Positions 59,343-64,000 of a DNA stretch of 64,000 bases are shown here, piece by piece. Within the stretch, counting starts at the first letter, position 1. Each line of letters begins with the position of its first letter. The position numbers and the translations under genes are program-made. Below the pieces are notes generated by a model, which was not told the origin of the DNA, did not search any database, and worked only from the letters and a program-made list of their open reading frames with translations. The stretch is from Lepidurus packardi (lineage: Eukaryota > Arthropoda > Branchiopoda > Notostraca > Triopsidae), in assembly GCA_023053545.1 (NCBI GenBank), contig JAKZAN010000005.1, forward strand, positions 8,804,001-8,868,000, read 5' to 3'.

Positions 59343-61223
59343 AAAAAAAATGTTAGACGTTACAGTTTGAGCCCCCCAAAAAAATCTCGATGTCTTTCCC
59401 CCAAAAGGCTCCAAAACAGAGTCATTGGGAGGAGTGACTCGGGAGTATTTTACAGCTTTGCGAAGATCGGTATCTTCCTATAGGGTATACCTTTAAGCAG
59501 AAGTCAGTGCGTCCACCCCAAAACCCCAAAAGATATAACTACGCAATGTAAACTCCGTCATAAAAAAGCAAAAAAACAAGACACGAACGATCGCCTAGAA
59601 CATTTTGCTTGGCCCAAAAGATGTTCGAGAGATTTCCCATTTTTAGTTCCTGAAGTGAACAACATTTCTCAACAAGGACAATAGACCTATGCATACGTAA
59701 AAAAAAGGCCTCTGGGGGTCAAATAGGGAAGCCTTCTTCACTTTTGGGACTTTACCTTTACTTTTCGTCTACCTTTGAGCGATACACAAACTGCAACCAA
59801 CTTCCATCCATCATTTCCTAACGTTACACTCACTTCCATCCACAGCACCGCTATTTCCCTCTAAGAACAAGAAAATCATCAAGACTTTAACCCCCTCCCA
59901 CCCCCCATATCTCCCTTGAAGCACCGAATGGAAGATATATGCTTTGCTATTGGGAAGATATATACTTTGCTATGCATATATTTTATAACCTCTCAGCACG
60001 AGATGGAATAGCGGCCCCCACTTTCCCCCCTTTGAAAATCAGTTTCGCAGTCATTTTAAAATTTTTGGCAAAATTCGATTTAAAAAAATTGGAGAAAAAG
60101 TTTTCGATTTCGCGTAAGGGGGGCGGGGGAGAAAGAGAAGGAGATAAATTAGGAGAAGAAGCCATTAATAAGAGGTGACTAGAATGAAAGGAAGTAATCT
60201 GGTAACCTTTTGATTTGGGTTTTTGGCCTCTTGCAAGAAAGAAGAGGTGGGCACTTGTAAGTTTTGGGTTTTACAACTGTTGGAGAGAGGCGGAGGTGAA
60301 TTCGGGGGGAGCGAGTTTTCTCTCTTCCTTCTCTCTTTTACCTCTCTCGCTCTACCTGCACACGAGTTTTGCTTGGGTGTTAAAAGGGCCCGCAGGGTTT
60401 TTACCTAAAAATCCCTTACAGGTAAAAACCGTAAAGGTAGAGTAGTTCTTGGCCCAGGTCTCTGCGCTCTTGCCCAGCGCTCGCATTGAAGTCTCTCTTG
60501 CCACTTTCAACAGGGAAAAACTTGCAACTTCAAACCACCCAAGCCCGTCGTTCATCCTCCATTCGTGTGCTTCGGATTCAGTGGAACTGTTTACTGGGTC
60601 TATGGCGAAAAAGAACAAATTGGCAAATAATCAATTTCCGTACCTGACATTTGGATTACTGTGAATTAGCAATTACGTCATCGCGTGAAACAACCCGAGA
60701 AGTTTTCAGTCTGCTATTATATCGTAATAGTACTTTCTGAAAGCACTTTGATTGCGATAATCGGTAGTGAAAAGCAAGTTGAACAAGATCAGTTAGGAAA
60801 GCTCGGGTGGAATTGAAATGCGAAAAAATGCTAAAAAAAATACTTAAAACATCAGGCAGTTCTTGAAAGATTTTGAATTGCATTTTCGAGTTTCGAGAGT
60901 CGCTACTTTCAAGTTGCCAAAAGGCGCCAAGGCCAGTTCCAAACAATTAAGAGCGCTACTGGTTATATTCCCCGTGTGGGCTACTTTCATTATTTCTGCA
61001 GAAATGTGTTAGGTTTGTGATTTTGTAGTTTTCGAAGGAGTTCAGTCTTCGAAAGGGCGCCAAAGTGACATTAAATCAACGTTTGGGTTATCCGGGAATT
61101 TTTGCAGCAAAAATGCACAAGTTAACCGCATGCTTCGTTGAAAGATTGCGCGTGAGGAGCCAAAACGTGGTGGTTTTGCAAGTGTGAAGGTGGGGAAATA
61201 ATTGAGAAGAAAATTTGGGAAAC

Positions 61224-61498
61224 ATGGCGGCTCTAGAGACGAACCAGGCCCTGAATAGTTGCAGTGGTAGTAGTAGCGTCATTACCAACTTTCCGGTTTG
61301 CCGGCCGCAGTGGTGGAAGGTGTGTTGGGTGTACGGGGATCAAGAGAAATATTACCGACAATTATACGGCCGTCGCAAAGCGCTCCAAACCTTGCGGACT
61401 ACGGTCGAAACACTCAACACTGAAAATGGAGACAAAGATAAAGACAAGCGTTTGATTCCATGTTTGCGATATCGCAGTCTTTCCACGCCCTTTGACGA
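61224..61498 (+). CDS. first exon of an unrecognised protein-coding gene
   Basis: An ATG at 61224 opens 91 codons plus two bases up to a good donor (GACGA|GTGAGT). The protein has a low-complexity Ser start, then FPVCRPQWWKVCWVYGDQEK and YYRQLYGRRKALQTLRTT, an acidic/Lys linker, and CLRYRSLSTPFDE. The Trp/Cys/Tyr-rich composition and clean donor argue for a real exon. I do not recognise the family. The continuation is uncertain; the exon at 63259-63362 is a candidate 3' end but does not join in phase without at least one more exon. Confidence 0.55.
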
Positions 61499-61832
61499 GT
61501 GAGTTGTAGTTTATTTCTGCGAGGAAGAGTCTGTGCAAAATGGTATAAATTGGTCAGGGGGTAGTAAAGAAGTAAGACAGACAGTAAACAGCATACAAAA
61601 CGCCTGGTACATGTTTTTTTTTATTTGTATTTGTAAAAAAAAAATCAAGCGTTTGCTTGTTCATTGTTGGGGAAGAAGAGAAGATACGTGTACAGAATCG
61701 TCGGTGGTGGTCCCAGGTGCAAGAGTGACAACAACCCAAGGCGTGTCTTTAACTTTCCAGATACGTATAAACCCACCTCTTGACAGGCCGCTATTTGTCT
61801 TGATCCAAAGACGCATAGAAAAAGGGGCACAG

Positions 61833-61963
61833 CAGCTAGAACCGTGAGTTGCAACTTTGTCCAGGGCCTCCAAGTTCTCCTTCACTTTCCTCTTGTAGGA
61901 GTCTAAATCGTTCTCCTTTATTTGTACGAATTTGTGTATCGCTTCTTCCAAAGCTGGAGACAT
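61833..61963 (-). CDS. coding-like minus-strand exon, unrecognised
   Basis: After an acceptor-like TAACTTTTCAG the frame reads, from the ATG at 61963, MSPALEEAIHKFVQIKENDL then DSYKRKVKENLEALDKVATH, a charged amphipathic helix pattern that looks genuinely coding. A possible donor follows near 61837. It is antisense to the presumed first intron of the plus-strand gene at 61224. It could be the N-terminus of a small coiled-coil protein; no family assigned. Confidence 0.35.
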
Positions 61964-63258
61964 TGTCGTGGAAACGCTCTGAAAAGTTACTTGAGTTTTC
62001 TTTTTTATTTCATTTTTTCGTATTAAGAGAAGTGACAAGTTAGAATTTTTTAGGACTTTTTTGTTTATTTATAAAGGGATTTTTAATTTTTAAAGAAATG
62101 GTTTTGGGATGGATTTGGAGTTTTATTCTCAGATATAGGAACACTTGGCAGGCTTTTCGGAACACTGGGCGGATTTGGATTTGGAACACTTGGCAGGCTT
62201 TTCGTTCAATTCGTGCGGTGAAATTAGCCTCAAGGAACGATTTAACCCTGGTTGCACTCAACTGCAACTTCAACTTCAACGGTCGGTAATCGATCAGAAG
62301 TGATGGAATGTTGTGTGGGTTTGGAATGCTTTCTTGGACTTGGGTGTTAGAGTTCGAAGCTTTTCTTAAGACCCAAAATAGATGCTTGATTGTTGTGGGG
62401 GGGATTTTCGTAAACACGAGGAGGATTCCAAAGGCTCTTTGCTTATTTGGAATTGCCCTGATAAAAGTGAAAACTCCATTTTGGAGTGAAAATAGCTCTG
62501 TTTTAGATCGAAAAACAGTTTCATCCGGAAGTTTCGCTCCAATTTTTACTCTGAAATAGAATTTCGCTTTTGGCAGCATACACTGTACAAACGTTCAGTA
62601 ATGCTACAGTAAAAGATTCTATAATATAACTGCTGTACTGTATTTTGCCTCCAAATTGTGTTGAAATTCTCATTTTACAGCTGTATAATTCTTTAAGCCT
62701 CTTCAAATACTCGAAGAGAGATGTTTTTTTCGAGTGTATTATAACAGACGTTCTGTGAGATGGTTTTTATTAGGAGAGTAATGTATTTGTGAACTCGTGT
62801 CGAACGTCTGCTTTGAAAATTGAAAAACTTTAGAAAAACTTGGCTTTTCTGACTCAACTGTCAGGACCTTCGACTTTCTCGCACAAAGACGCCATTGTTG
62901 TCGTTAGGACCCGTCTTTTGAATGCGGTTTTATCCTTTGGAGTATAGACTGCGTGTATATATGCTTCCTTTGTCGAATTGTAGTTTTATTGCAATTAGTT
63001 TGTAAGGAATGGTATGTGCAAAGTTTCTCTTTTATGTGACCAGCCCAAGCTTATTTCTTATTTGTAGAGTCCCAAAGACTTTTATTACCCCTCCGTTTTG
63101 GTTGTTGTCGTTTTACCTTCAAATACTTTTTTGGGGTCCCAAATCGTTAGGGAAAAATTTAGGCATTTCTTCCTGTCATCATCAACGTTTGCTTTGTCTG
63201 GAGAATGTCAAACTTGACTATGTCAACACTGTTGAGTAGCACATAAGAATCTTTTCAG

Positions 63259-63362
63259 GCAAGATAGCTGACTTACGGTCCACTTTGTTTGAACGCGTCG
63301 ATGACCGACAGCTTCTAATCGAGATGACAAGACAAAAGAACGTCAAAATTGAGGCACATTAG
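63259..63362 (+). CDS. candidate terminal exon, unrecognised
   Basis: After the acceptor CTTTTCAG the frame reads KIADLRSTLFERVDDRQLLI then EMTRQKNVKIEAH and stops at 63360-63362. The charged, helical composition looks coding. It may be the last exon of the gene starting at 61224, but a connecting exon of suitable phase was not identified with confidence between 61498 and 63258. Confidence 0.4.
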
Positions 63363-63450
63363 CATATAACATGCTTTCTATTGTACACACCTGAAGAACC
63401 CTGCTCCTTGCACCCCAAAAACCTGCACAATTCCCTTCTCTTTCTCTCTT

Positions 63451-63452
63451 TC

Positions 63453-63477
<25 letters not shown>
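63451..63477. repeat. poly(T) run of about 27 bases
   Basis: A T run preceded by CTTTCTCTC-type pyrimidines. It immediately precedes an 83-codon open frame (63493-63744). It could be the reverse of a retroposon poly(A) tail, but no element body is recognisable. Confidence 0.6.
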
Positions 63478-63484
<7 letters not shown>

Positions 63485-64000
63485 AGCTCGGATTGATAGT
63501 AAAACAAACCGCCCACTCAACCATTAAAATTAAGTGTCAAGTGAAAGATACAGTGAACGATTTAAAAACAATTTTGGACGAAAAACAGGAAAACAGAATA
63601 ATATCAGAAGTCATCAAACTTAACAGAGCGATTAATCTGGTAAAGGATGAGGAGCTCTGGGAATTGTTGGAACGGAAACTTGTCTTTTTGATCAATCTGC
63701 AGATCAATCAGTTCAAGCTTTTAAGCTTCAGTTTCAACTGTTGATTACGCAAACGGACGAAACGGAAACTAAAGTTTGTTTTAGGGAAACATTTCCAAGT
63801 CTTAGCATTGTATTTGATGAAAGAAAAGTAAAAACGATTAAGGATAACATGGAAAGAGTCTAAGTTGTCACTTGAGACACCAGGCAAGGCAAACTCGATC
63901 CGGTTGCGGAAATTAATCGTACGTCAGTAGTCCAAACTTGTCGACATGCTACTCTTAATTGGTTACCGATGTATCGGGCCAATAGACCTGCCAAGAACTG

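Noticed and set aside
63493-63744. 83-codon plus-strand frame after the poly(T) run
   Set aside because: Helical composition (KDEELWELLERKLVFLINLQ) is suggestive, but no family, no splice partners and no flanking element signals; not strong enough to call.

Overview
This is a 64 kb stretch of animal nuclear DNA, AT-rich, with spliced genes, introns from about 45 bp to 5 kb and GT-AG splice sites. Arthropod origin is the best guess. The Cys-loop receptor carries C-terminal motifs typical of insect and crustacean alpha1-type nicotinic subunits, and short TTAGG-type (arthropod telomere) tracts occur inside the window. I cannot name the lineage. Gene models below were built by hand from reading frame, splice sites and intron phase; for five of them the exon lengths sum exactly to whole codons.

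Layout. 1-2515 is gene-free but holds a complete 970 bp pogo/Tigger-like DNA transposon with TA target duplication and a decayed transposase start. 2516-15888 (minus) is a full nicotinic acetylcholine receptor alpha subunit (10 coding exons, 601 aa) with two introns near 5 kb. One of these holds a frame-shifted, intronless coding remnant on the opposite strand. 15889-21814 shows no gene I can support. 21815-25764 (minus) is IFT54/TRAF3IP1. 26844-32134 (minus) is a tandem-domain receptor tyrosine phosphatase with damaged catalytic motifs and probably a very short ectodomain. 32672-35689 (minus) is a winged-helix plus nucleoside-phosphorylase fusion protein. 36592-36890 (plus) is LSM6, tail-to-tail with an ANKRA2/RFXANK homologue (36918-37983, minus). 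Next come EXOSC3/RRP40 (38302-39224, minus) and TPRA1 (39735-41319, minus). So 32.6-41.3 kb is a compact block of housekeeping genes.

From 43 kb the right half is sparse. Two N-terminal exons of a testin/LIM-type gene (43179-44579, plus) are followed by about 16 kb with little coding signal. That stretch contains a 735 bp PIF/Harbinger-like MITE, zones each dominated by a different short word (CATTGTTG, GCAGTAATA, ATTTCTG), long G and C homopolymers, and a 315 bp (TA)n tract embedded in a tandem duplication. The first exon of an unrecognised gene lies at 61224-61498, and isolated coding-like exons sit around it.

The genes serve unrelated functions (neurotransmission, cilium, signalling, RNA processing) and do not form one system. 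The most interesting biology is the pseudophosphatase-like receptor. The most interesting unexplained structure is the zone-specific word repetition in the gene-poor right half.
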